Origin: Diplonema papillatum
Lineage: Eukaryota; Euglenozoa; Diplonemea; Diplonemida; Diplonemidae
Direction: 5' to 3'
Length of the DNA: 64,000 nucleotides
NCBI GenBank assembly: GCA_030068145.1
Contig: JAPJBO010000905.1
Span: 1 to 64,000 of the forward strand
The number at the start of each line of letters is the position of its first letter. Position 1 is the stretch's first letter. This document shows, piece after piece, positions 35,174 through 44,446 of this stretch. A model generated the notes under the pieces. That model made no database searches, had not been told where the DNA came from, and saw only the letters and a program-made list of their open reading frames with translations. The position numbers and the translations under genes are program-made.

Positions 35174-37463
35174 CCTTCCCCGCTCTGCTTGCTTTCTTCA
35201 CTGTGTGTTGACTTTGTATTGATGGTGTGACCCGCACCCTTTCACAGAACCCTGTAAGAACGGGGCACAAACCCGGCAAGAACCAGGCACAAGCCCGGCA
35301 ATACCTAAAGCAAGCAAGAACCCGCAGGGCAAAACCTGTGTCTGATCACACCACGTGAGGAATTACTTTCAGGTGAGCTAAAGGGGACACAATGTGTCCA
35401 GTGTCAATGCTGTGCCGTACGACGGTGGGTGCTGTCAAAAATACGACAGAGTGGATCCAACTGAATAGCACTGGACAGCTAGCGAGAGAGATGATTGTTA
35501 GGTTTTGCCTTAGTGTGTGCCTCAGGTGCTCTGGCAAGCTTATCCTTCCCCGTCCTTCGTCATCGAAGGTTGACCGTTTGGCGAAACACACCAGGTGCAG
35601 AGTTGAGTGATGCGCTCTTTTGTGTCGTGCGTTGACAAGACTGAGTGCCAACCGTCCCACCACACACACACGCAGGTGTCCGCCACACATGTTCGGCTGA
35701 TGTGGTTCATGGGTGGACACCGGCGCCAGATCCGGCTTCCCCATACAACGCGCGCGACTCAGGTAAGCAAAGCATGCAAAGCGAAAACGGCTCTCTTTTC
35801 TTTGTCTGTTGCTTGACCTTTTTACTTTTTTCCTTTTTTGCCGCTACAACTCTAGGTTCCCTTGGAAAGGCGGAAAACGGGGGAAAGCCGTGTGGGCTAT
35901 TCTAGAATGGTCACGAATTATCATGTGCGAAATAAAGAATAGTTGAGTCGCACTTCTTGAGGAGGTGCTTATATTCTTCGTTTTTTCTCGCGAACGGGGG
36001 TCGTCCTGCCTTTAGGTTTCCGACTCCCGCAATCGTGAACAGCACCAACAAAAGAGGTCTAGACAGCTATTCGCTGCAGGATTTGAACATCTTACAAAAG
36101 TACAAGAAGAAAGCAATTGCCTCACTTCCTGGCCGCTAACTGTTCTGAAAAATTGCACGAAGTGCGCTGTCAACCACTATCTTGATCACCATCAATGCAC
36201 ACGAAAAAGGCACCCACCAGTCTCGCTTGCAAAGCACCGGATGCATCAGGACCAATCGAAGCAGTGAACATCTGACGTAGGAGTACATGCAACCCCGGGA
36301 GGTATTGAGCCCGCGCAACGAGGCCTACGATGAAACTCAAAAGGAACAGCTAACCCTCGTTTTGACGTTTTGATTTTCTTGCCAATCCACTGTCGCAGCG
36401 CCAGTCTCTTCACTTCCCCCGCATTCGCTGTAAGGGATGTCAGGGATGTATCCTCAACAGTTCCAGACACCTTTCCTTTTTACTAGGGCGCAACACACAA
36501 CAAAGAGCCTGCTGGGTTTGCGCACCCTTCGCGCGTTCGGCTCCTGTAACTGCAGACGGTCAAGTGGCCGCTGGGTTTTCGAAAGCGGAGAACCTCTGGG
36601 CGTCGCTTAGTTTCGACAGACCCTTGGGTTCGCACTGCTGGCGAGGATGGTGCAGCCCTGCAGTTGCTGGGTGAGCGCGTCAACGCTTCTTCTGAGCAAG
36701 TGAAGGAATGCAACACCTCACCTGTCTACAGACGTGCAGGCGGCTGCGTCTGCGTCGTGAAGACCCAGGAGAACTAAGTGCGTAGTTGAAGGAACGCCAG
36801 CACGCCGGCTTCGAAGTCCGGGGTGAACGCGCGCAATAGCAAACGTGTCAATGTCGTACACACGGAGTGTGTACAAGTCGACTTTGAGTGCGTGGGCCCC
36901 TCCGAAGAAAGGCCCGTCATACTCCAGGCTACTCAGGCCGGGTCTCTGGGCTCCTTCTTTTGGTCGCCTGGTCTTGAATCTCGGTTGTTCATCCGGGCTG
37001 GACGCTTCACCCCGGAGCCGTGCGTACAAGTCTCCTTTGGGTGCGTGGGCGGAGAAAGGCCCGTCATACCAGGTCCAGGCTACTTAGGCCGGATCTCTGG
37101 GTCGTGTCCCCCTCCTTCTTCAGCAAGCCAATCAGAGTCGAGTGCTGAGAGATTACATTTTCAAGCGACACTCCGCCAACGGCTCGACAACTCTCCCAGA
37201 CAGTGTTGTCTGCAGACGCGTCTGCAGACGCAGACGGCTGGACTCGTTCCTGCTTTTCCTTTTGAATAGTCGCAAAGTAAGAAGCTCTTTCAGTGCGAAG
37301 CATCCAGCCCGGACGAACCAGCGAGATTTAAGACCAGGCGACCAAGAGAAGAAGGGGGACACGACCCAGAGACCGGCCCAATTAGTCTGGACCCAGCGTG
37401 CCGGGGCCCCGCGCACTTAAAGTTCGACTTGTACGCACGGCTCTGGGCGAGGTTGCCGCCGCG
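35168..37463. other. intergenic, repeats including an inverted array (R13)
   Basis: R10 copy at 35972-36070. Two direct R13 units (36866-37010, 37022-37125) face an inverted R13 unit (37296-37440). Between the arms a 22-bp perfect palindrome (37208-37229) reads GTCTGCAGAC on both sides of GC-rich center GC. No gene found. Confidence 0.55.
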
Positions 37464-37841
37464 CTACACGATCTTCCGCCGGGCCCACGGCGTTGTGTTC
37501 GCGGACGCGGGATACGGCCTGCCGCCGAGTGCGGTTGGCGGCGTGCCTGCCCTTTCCCACATGTTCCGAGTAGGAGTGGCCGGGGGGACCACCAGCGGAG
37601 ACCCCGACGCCGGAGTGCCGTCGGATGGCGGGTAGTACGTGATCATGGCCACGTCGTTTTCCCTGAACGGCGCCCGTGTGCAGTTGAGCAGCGCCTTGAA
37701 CGCCGCCACCGCGCAGCCCAGGTACGGCCCGGTGCCCACCGTGTCGCTGTGATCCAGGGCCCATAGCGCCACCAGGTAGCTCACGCAGGTCACCATCGAG
37801 GACCCCGGCTTGCCCGCAGCGAACATCGCGTACGAAAGAAC
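37464..37841 (-). CDS. possible exon of an unrecognised protein
   Basis: After an acceptor-like CTCCACAG at 37842, the minus frame is open for 125 codons with protein-like composition (VLSYAMFAAGKPGSSMVTCV, then YLVALWALDHSDTVGTGPYL and GCAVAAFKALLNCTRAPFRE). It may leave coding sequence earlier, at a GT donor near 37620. No family recognised. Retroelement cassettes start 150 bp upstream on its strand, so a 5' part could have been displaced. Could also be an unannotated pseudogene. Confidence 0.3.
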   Translation of the reverse strand, partial: VLSYAMFAAGKPGSSMVTCVSYLVALWALDHSDTVGTGPYLGCAVAAFKALLNCTRAPFRENDVAMITYYPPSDGTPASGSPLVVPPATPTRNMWERAGTPPTALGGRPYPASANTTPWARRKIV

Positions 37842-37998
37842 CTGTGGAGGGCGGCGTGGTCGAGCCACGGCTCTTTATAAAACAGATTGAAAAAGGAAGG
37901 AGGGAAGAGATGTGAAAACGGGGGTTTGCCCAGAGGCTTCTCGTGGTTAAGTGCACCAATGGTGTCAGCCGAAGCTGGTGAATCTTCGGCGCCGCCCA

Positions 37999-38018
37999 AG
38001 AAAGAGAGAGAGAGAGAG
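37999..38018. repeat. short (GA)n entry into cassette array 2
   Basis: GA run between host-like sequence and R2. Confidence 0.8.
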
Positions 38019-38430
38019 GGATCAAGAACTTCGTGAACGAAGTGAGTGAAGTTCTGGACGAACTTATACCGAAGGGCGGACTTGGCGTGCGGGGGGAAAA
38101 TCTTAGTTTCGTGTTCAGGCGCTACTTGCCTCTCATGTGTTTGATGCTAGCATCAAGTCTTCGTGCGTGTTGGTCAAGTACGAAAAAAACACAAAGACCG
38201 CAGGAGCACACAGCAACTCCCCTCCCGAAAACCTGTACTGTTCGGGCGGTTTTAATTTGCAGACTCATGTTCTTTATGCGGCATGGTATCGGGATTTGTA
38301 TCTTTCGTGGCACAAGTAGTGCAGTTTAGTGGTCTAGCTTGGTTTGCCGTGTATCCTTTTTGTTAAGCACACGAGTGCGAGGTTTGAGGGCAGCAACGCG
38401 GCCGGTCCGAAATAAGCCCGAGGTAAGAAG

Positions 38431-38434
<4 letters not shown>
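38019..38434. repeat. cassette R2-R1, empty form 1
   Basis: R2 (with about 75 extra bases, 38096-38168, resembling a repeat at 28.79 kb) joins R1 through a single 16-bp core at 38213-38228; no gag-YR module. Confidence 0.85.

Positions 38435-38518
<84 letters not shown>
38435..38518. repeat. (GA)n joint R1 to R3
   Basis: About 84 bp GA, same partners as 25270-25391. Confidence 0.95.
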
Positions 38519-38520
<2 letters not shown>

Positions 38521-38745
38521 ACATCAAAACAAGTCAAAGGGTGTGGGCCTCCACCGTCAGGTGGGCCCCCACCGTCAGGTGGGCTAGGCTAGTTCCGGGG
38601 TGGCTCCCTGGGAGGGACAGGGACGGGGTTAGTCACGCCTTAGCAGTCCCAGGGCCTCTCCCCACCCACCTGTATGTGTTCTCGTGGTCACCGCTACCGC
38701 GTTGACCTTTCCCGAGAACACATCAAAACAAGTCAAAGGGTGTGG
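38518..38745. repeat. cassettes R3-R4 and a second R3 head, GA joint collapsed
   Basis: R3-R4 (38518-38712) is followed directly by CCCGAGAACACATC, so the expected GA tract is reduced to GAGA. The next R3 head ends at 'gggtgtgg' (38745), where the antisense RT module begins. Confidence 0.85.
38629..38712. repeat. left 84-bp direct repeat (R4) flanking RT module D
   Basis: Matches 40703-40786 without visible difference; spacing is about 2074 bp. Confidence 0.85.
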
Positions 38746-38840
38746 CACGTGACCGCGGGAGCGGAAGTTGCGCCGGGAACCGAGGCAACGAGGTCCCCCG
38801 CGTGTACGGGTCCGCCAGCTGTCCGCCGGACGGCACCCAG

Positions 38841-40661
38841 TCAGGGCGCAGGACAATCCCTCTGCGCTCGGCAACACGAAGAGACCGGGACAAAACCCTT
38901 CGCCACGGCGCCGATAACCGCCGCGTTGTCGATGCGGCACCGCTGCGCCCCCGGCGCCCAGCACAGCCGAACCACACCTTCCGCGAACGCCAACATCTCC
39001 TTCAAGTTGATGTGGGCGTCCGCGTCCGGTCCCGCGAACACGCCCTGCCGCCCATCCACGAACCGGCCTTCCGCCTCCAGCAGCGCCGCCCACGCCCGCG
39101 AGCTGGCGTCCGTCCACAGGACGCTCCCTGTGTCCTCAGGAACGCCGCCCACGACCCACGGGTTCTCCCGGACGATCTTCCGGAGCGCGCCCAGCTCCCG
39201 TCTTGCCGACGGAGGAACGTCGACGACCTCGTCCCACACCGGCGCTGCGGCGTCCACCATGCGCCCGCCGAGCCTTCCCGCGAACGACAGCAACGCCGCG
39301 AAGTGGCAGCGGGGCACTGCCAGGATGTCCGTCGCCCAGACGGCGCCCCCGAAAACTTCGGCGAACTGTCGGGCCGTCGCTCTGCCGGAAAGCACCGCCG
39401 TCATCCCGCTGCCGCCGACCCACCGCTCCGCCCACGCCGGGTCGAGCCTGTGCCGCTGCGTCTCGGCAGCCAGGTCGAACTCCACACCCACACACACGAA
39501 CCGCGAGCGAACCTGCCACAGCGCGTCGTCGCCTTCCGCCCGCACTTCGACCCGCGCCGCCTGCGCCCGCTTCCGAAAAACGGCCACGTTCCGCTCTGCC
39601 TCGTCCAGCGTCCCACCCAAGACAAGGAAGTTGTCCACCCAGGCGAGGCCCAGGTCCCGGACCAGCACGTTCGACGCGCGCTGCGCAATGCACGGCGCCC
39701 AAGACCACCCCATGCACAGCACGTTCAACAGCATGTCGCACCCCTTCATACCAATCCCGAAATATCGCGAAATGCTCGCGTCTACTGGGAACTGGTAGAA
39801 GTACGACACGCCGTCGCACTGCATGGCGAACCGGTGCCTCTCGACCTCGGCGATGAAGTCGCGCAGCCGGGGCAGGTCCATGCTGGGCGGCCGGCGCATC
39901 GCGTCGTTCAGCGGCCGGGCATCCAGAACGAGACGTGCCGTTCGTCCGTCCTTCTTCGGCGTGGTAAACGCCTTCATCGCGAATGCCGGCCGCGAACGTG
40001 CGTCGCTCGCCACCCCGCACGACCGCAGAGTCGCCCGGTGTCGCTCCATCCCGCGCGACGGCACCCGGCACCCGCCTGCGGCGTCCCCAGACACGAACGC
40101 CTCCGCAAACGCTACCGGATCCATCAACATCGGCAGCACCTCGCGGAATCGACCGACACCGTCCATCGCCGCCAACGCCTCCACGTCGATGCGGTTCGAC
40201 GTTACCCTCGCCAGAGGGAGCCCCGCGTCCGCCCGCCTACCCGGAGCCACTCGACACCCTGGAAGTGAGGGCGTCGACGAGTAGGTCGAGCTGGACACGT
40301 TGTCCGGGGCTTCGTCGTACACCGCCAGCCCGCCCGCGATGCCCTGCAGCCGCCTCTGCAGCCCTGCAAGACGCGACGCATCCCGACCCACTCCGCCTAC
40401 ACGGCCACCGCGACCGGCCGGCTGCGGGCCCCCAACGGCAAGCACCCACGTCGGCGAGAGCGAACGGCGGCCGCACCCGTCCCCGCGGCGCTTTCCCCCG
40501 TCCACCCTCGGTCGCTTCCTCACCCAGCGACCAAAGGCCTGCCGCTCGTCGTCCGGCTCGTCCGCCCGACTGCGGCCGTCCACCCGCACCACGCGCTCCA
40601 CCGGACGGGTTGTGGGCCCTCCCGTCCATCTCCACCACGCGCGCGTCCATGTCACCGCCAT
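38841..40661 (-). CDS. divergent YR-retroelement RT-RNase H module D
   Basis: 606 residues from the ATG at 40661 (MAVTWTRAWW). A disordered 200-residue N-terminus is followed by RT: AFTTPKKDGRTARLVLDARP, motif A CDGVSYFYQFPVD, motif B MGWSWAPCIAQR, motif C WVDNFLVL (VDN in place of YDD). RNase H shows VLWTDASSRAWA, INLKEMLAFAE and CRIDNAAVIG. The C-terminal WVPSGGQLADPYTRG continues only in another frame after about 38885, so a frameshift truncates RNase H. It belongs to the same superfamily as modules A-C, but is only distantly related and lies in the opposite orientation between two direct repeats of R4. The VDN motif is uncommon for an active polymerase. Confidence 0.8.
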   Translation of the reverse strand: MAVTWTRAWWRWTGGPTTRPVERVVRVDGRSRADEPDDERQAFGRWVRKRPRVDGGKRRGDGCGRRSLSPTWVLAVGGPQPAGRGGRVGGVGRDASRLAGLQRRLQGIAGGLAVYDEAPDNVSSSTYSSTPSLPGCRVAPGRRADAGLPLARVTSNRIDVEALAAMDGVGRFREVLPMLMDPVAFAEAFVSGDAAGGCRVPSRGMERHRATLRSCGVASDARSRPAFAMKAFTTPKKDGRTARLVLDARPLNDAMRRPPSMDLPRLRDFIAEVERHRFAMQCDGVSYFYQFPVDASISRYFGIGMKGCDMLLNVLCMGWSWAPCIAQRASNVLVRDLGLAWVDNFLVLGGTLDEAERNVAVFRKRAQAARVEVRAEGDDALWQVRSRFVCVGVEFDLAAETQRHRLDPAWAERWVGGSGMTAVLSGRATARQFAEVFGGAVWATDILAVPRCHFAALLSFAGRLGGRMVDAAAPVWDEVVDVPPSARRELGALRKIVRENPWVVGGVPEDTGSVLWTDASSRAWAALLEAEGRFVDGRQGVFAGPDADAHINLKEMLAFAEGVVRLCWAPGAQRCRIDNAAVIGAVAKGFVPVSSCCRAQRDCPAP

Positions 40662-40702
40662 TCCAACCCTACCATTCGGAGTCCCGAGAGCAGTAAGGCG
40701 GT

Positions 40703-40784
40703 TAGTCACGCCTTAGCAGTCCCAGGGCCTCTCCCCACCCACCTGTATGTGTTCTCGTGGTCACCGCTACCGCGTTGACCTTTC

Positions 40785-40786
<2 letters not shown>
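40703..40786. repeat. right 84-bp direct repeat (R4)
   Basis: 'gttagtcacgccttagcag' to 'gttgacctttccc', then GA. Confidence 0.85.

Positions 40787-40875
<89 letters not shown>
40787..40875. repeat. (GA)n joint R4 to R5
   Basis: About 89 bp of uninterrupted GA. Confidence 0.95.
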
Positions 40876-40879
<4 letters not shown>

Positions 40880-41040
40880 AATAGAGCATCTATTTGGTAT
40901 CGGAAAGTAGGTGCGAGATCAGGCAAACCTTGTGCGCTAGCTTCGTTTAACCGTGAATCTAATAATCAGGGCTTACCCCACATTCTCGCTTTCATTTTAT
41001 TTCCATTCTCCTCCTAATCATACACTACCCTCCGGGAAAA

Positions 41041-41238
41041 ATGCCGGTACACACGGGTAGCACGCGCCGCCGGGCCGCACGGACCAGCCGTCGGCTGATG
41101 GATCCTGACTGGGCGGCGGCTGAGGAAGCTGCCGACAAGGCCACCCGGGAGTGGCGGGTATGGAACCCTTGCGAGCCCGGGGAGTCGGCGGCCCCCCGTT
41201 CGCCGGCGGGAAAGGGGGAGAAAGCCGGTCGGAGCTGA
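41041..41238 (+). CDS. small ORF preceding RT ORF, module B
   Basis: ATG 41041, 65 codons (MPVHTGSTRRRAARTSRRLM), basic N-terminus; overlaps the RT frame by about 80 nt in another frame. Identical at 57832-58029. It could be a short gag remnant or the true start of the RT polyprotein reached by frameshifting. Confidence 0.4.
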   Translation: MPVHTGSTRRRAARTSRRLMDPDWAAAEEAADKATREWRVWNPCEPGESAAPRSPAGKGEKAGRS

Positions 41239-43148
41239 AGACCGGCATGGAACGGTCGTCTGGGGACTGGTCCCCCCTGGCCGACTGCAGACTTGAAGGA
41301 CCTGGCGGGAGTACGACGGAGGCTCTACTCCCGCCTCCGGCTGGCAACGCCGCACAACGCGAAGACCCGGGAAGCGCTTCCACGAATGCACCCGGGCACT
41401 CGGAATTAGCTCATCCTACCCTTTGCGACAGCCGTTTCCCGACACGACAGAAACAACCCTTGCCCGACGCCGGCTTCTCGCCTCGGCAGGTCAGGGGGTT
41501 GAAGTCGCGAAGGTCCAGGTTGCTCAGGGGGAGGAGGCTTTTCCTCCGGCTCCACCCCCATTTCTACGACCCTCCTACCGCAGTTCCTCTCGGGTACCTC
41601 CCACCAGAAACGAGAGGTCTCATTCCGGGCATCGGTGCCCCGAGATCTGCGAGGCCGCTAGACGTCACGGCAGTGCCGCCGATCGATCTCCGCAAGCTCC
41701 GGAGCCTCGCCGGCCCCGGGGCCCGCTTGCACGGCTTGCTTGACCTCCTAACGGACGGGCACTCCTTCCGACGGAAGTTGTTGGGCACTCCTCTCGTGCC
41801 GGGTCGGAAGAGCGACGCGTTTGCCCGCCATGCGCAGACGCTGGAAAGCGTTGGGTTTGTGGAGCGCGTCCCCCGTTCGGAGCCGCTGAAGTGCGTCCTT
41901 CCGGCTTTTGCTGTTGAAAAGGGCGAACAGCACTCGCGGGCCATCGTTGACGGCCGCCCGCTGAACGAGCTGATGGAGCCCCCGCCGAAGTTCAGCCTCT
42001 TGCGTGTCGACGAGGTCATCGCCAAGATGATGTCGAAGTCGTACGCAGTCGTCGTTGACCTGAAGTCCTACTTCTTCCAGTTCCCAGTAGGACGGTCGAC
42101 GTCAGCTTTCTTCGGGCTCCGCACAAGGAAGCTCGACGGGGGCGTGGCTCTGTATAGGTGGCGCCGGCTGACGATGGGCTGGTCTTTCTCGCCCGTGATT
42201 GCGCAGGACTCGGCGCTTGTCATCACGGAGCCTGCCGGGGACGATAAGATAGTCTGGTACGACGACTGGGCCCTCGTTGAAGACTGTCCGGATGCGCTTC
42301 GCGCCGTGCGCGACCGAGTTTTGCGGCGTGCCCGCAAGGTGCGCATGACAGTCAACGACGAGAAGTCCGTCCTCGAGCCCAGCTCGAAACCAGTCGTCCT
42401 CGGGGTAGAATTCGACCTCGCGGCGAAGACGTACAGGCTGAAACAGGAGTGGGCGAGAAAAGCGCACCTGCTGTTTTGCTCAGCTGAGTCGGCACAGATG
42501 ACCGTGCGCGGGATCTGGAAGGTCGTCGGGACCGCCATCTGGGCGTGGACGGTGTGGGGCACGCCGCTTTGCAGAGTGAGCCCGGTGCTTGCGTGGATGG
42601 GGACACTGGCGCATCAGGTCCTAACAGGCACCCTGGGCTGGGAGTCGCTGGTTCGAGTGAGCGACGACGTCCTTCCTTTCCTTGCTGGGGTGAGGCGGCG
42701 TCTGTCGGGGAACCGGTGGGTCACGTTCGACATGCAGCAGCGGGATACCCTCGTCGAGGCATGGTCCGACGCCAGCATGCAGGGATGGGCCTGGCTAGTG
42801 GATTCCATGGCAATGTGGGGACCGTGGAGAGATATCCCGCAGCATATCTTCTTTGCCGAATTAACGGCGGCAAAGTTTGCTATTGCGTACGCGGCTTCGC
42901 GCTCTCCGCTATCGACAATAAGAATCTTTGTCGACAACTTGCCCGCCGTGAACTGTCTGAGGAATTGGAAGTCGAAGACCCAACTCGGGAACTTCATCCT
43001 CTGCCAGGTCCGCGACGTGTTGGAAGAACACCAATGTGTTCTCGAGACTGTGTGGGTTCCGACCGCTGAGCAATTAGCGGACGTATGGACACGAGACCCA
43101 TACAGGCAAGGCATTCCGCCTCCTCGCGTCCCTTTCTGCATTGCGTGA
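41160..43148 (+). CDS. DIRS/VIPER-like RT-RNase H, module B (intact)
   Basis: 662 residues from the ATG at 41160. After a 230-residue basic, proline-rich region come the pre-RT segment (HAQTLESVGFVERVPRSEPL), then RT motifs: FAVEKGEQHSRAIVDGRPLN, motif A VVVDLKSYFFQFPVG, motif B MGWSFSPVIAQ, motif C WYDDW. RNase H follows: EAWSDASMQGWAW, FFAELTAAKFA, IFVDNLPAVN and WVPTAEQLADVWTRDP, keeping the D-E-D catalytic set. Polymerase and RNase H would make the cDNA of an element that integrates by tyrosine recombinase. No gag or recombinase is present in this copy, so it would depend on another element such as the gag-YR module. Intact frame and near-identity with module C suggest recent mobility. 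Confidence 0.92.
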   Translation: MEPLRARGVGGPPFAGGKGGESRSELKTGMERSSGDWSPLADCRLEGPGGSTTEALLPPPAGNAAQREDPGSASTNAPGHSELAHPTLCDSRFPTRQKQPLPDAGFSPRQVRGLKSRRSRLLRGRRLFLRLHPHFYDPPTAVPLGYLPPETRGLIPGIGAPRSARPLDVTAVPPIDLRKLRSLAGPGARLHGLLDLLTDGHSFRRKLLGTPLVPGRKSDAFARHAQTLESVGFVERVPRSEPLKCVLPAFAVEKGEQHSRAIVDGRPLNELMEPPPKFSLLRVDEVIAKMMSKSYAVVVDLKSYFFQFPVGRSTSAFFGLRTRKLDGGVALYRWRRLTMGWSFSPVIAQDSALVITEPAGDDKIVWYDDWALVEDCPDALRAVRDRVLRRARKVRMTVNDEKSVLEPSSKPVVLGVEFDLAAKTYRLKQEWARKAHLLFCSAESAQMTVRGIWKVVGTAIWAWTVWGTPLCRVSPVLAWMGTLAHQVLTGTLGWESLVRVSDDVLPFLAGVRRRLSGNRWVTFDMQQRDTLVEAWSDASMQGWAWLVDSMAMWGPWRDIPQHIFFAELTAAKFAIAYAASRSPLSTIRIFVDNLPAVNCLRNWKSKTQLGNFILCQVRDVLEEHQCVLETVWVPTAEQLADVWTRDPYRQGIPPPRVPFCIA

Positions 43149-43436
43149 TGTCGGCCTATTTCTATTTTCTCACGTCTGAGGACGTTGCTAGAGGATTACG
43201 GGAAGTGCGTCCAGCCACCCTGTCGTCCATCTCAGTGTTAGCGCTCCGCGCAGCACCATTGTTTTGTGAGCACGCCCGAGGGCGCTGTTTATCTGTTTTG
43301 AGCTACCCGGAGGCAGCCGGATGTCAGCTCCTTTAGTTTCACGTCCAGGGATTCTATTCCACATTCTCGCTTTCATTTCACCAACCCTGTGACAATTATC
43401 ATCTTCACCGTTTCTGCCAACGCGACCTTTTCCGAG

Positions 43437-43630
43437 TTTGAATAGAGCATCTATTTGGTATCGGAAAGTAGGTGCGAGATCAGGCAAACCTTGTGCGCTA
43501 GCTTCGTTTAACCGTGAATCTAATAATCAGGGCTTCACCCACATTCTCGCTTTCAAAAACCACATTCTCGCTTTCATTTCACCAACCCTGTGACAATTAT
43601 CATCTTCACCGTTTCTGCCAACGCGACCTT

Positions 43631-43636
<6 letters not shown>
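43437..43636. repeat. cassette R5-R6', empty form with doubled core
   Basis: R5 reaches the core at 43539, which is then repeated after four A (second core 43560-43579) and continues in R6'. Clean version at 60228-60403. Confidence 0.85.

Positions 43637-43668
<32 letters not shown>
43637..43668. repeat. (GA)n joint R6' to R2
   Basis: About 32 bp GA. Confidence 0.95.
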
Positions 43669-43672
<4 letters not shown>

Positions 43673-44018
43673 TCAAGAACTTCGTGAACGAAGTGAGTGA
43701 AGTTCTGGACGAACTTATACCGAAGGGCGGACTTGGCGTGCGGGGGGGTGAACCTGTTGGTCAAGTACGGAAAACACAAAGACCGCAGGAGCACACAGCA
43801 ACTCCCCTCCCGAAAAACTGTACTGTTCGGGCGGTTTTATTTTGCAGACTCATGTTCTTTATGCGGCATGGTATCGGGATTTGTATCTTTCGTGGCACAA
43901 GTAGTGCAGTTTAGTGGTCTAGCTTGGTTTGCCGTTTATCTTTCTTGTTAGCAAGCACACGAGTGCGAGGTTTGAGGGCAGCAACGCGGCCGGTCCGAAA
44001 TAAGCCCGAGGTAAGAAG

Positions 44019-44022
<4 letters not shown>
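43669..44022. repeat. cassette R2-R1, empty form 2
   Basis: R2 43669-43797 joins R1 through one 16-bp core at 43798-43813; matches both outer flanks of the gag-YR module at 22.4-25.0 kb. Confidence 0.9.

Positions 44023-44072
<50 letters not shown>
44023..44072. repeat. (GA)n joint R1 to R1
   Basis: About 50 bp GA between two R1 copies in tandem. Confidence 0.95.

Positions 44073-44446
<374 letters not shown>

Larger units (their letters stand above)
40876..43436 (+). mobile_element. RT-RNase H module B in cassette R5-R6', between 20-bp direct repeats
   Basis: R5 begins at 40876. The core CCACATTCTCGCTTTCATTT is at 40978-40997 and again at 43359-43378, 2381 bp apart, with the RT ORF between. 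A second R5 starts at 43437 with no GA between. The whole segment recurs at 57667-60227 with two differences noticed, both in R5. Confidence 0.85.
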
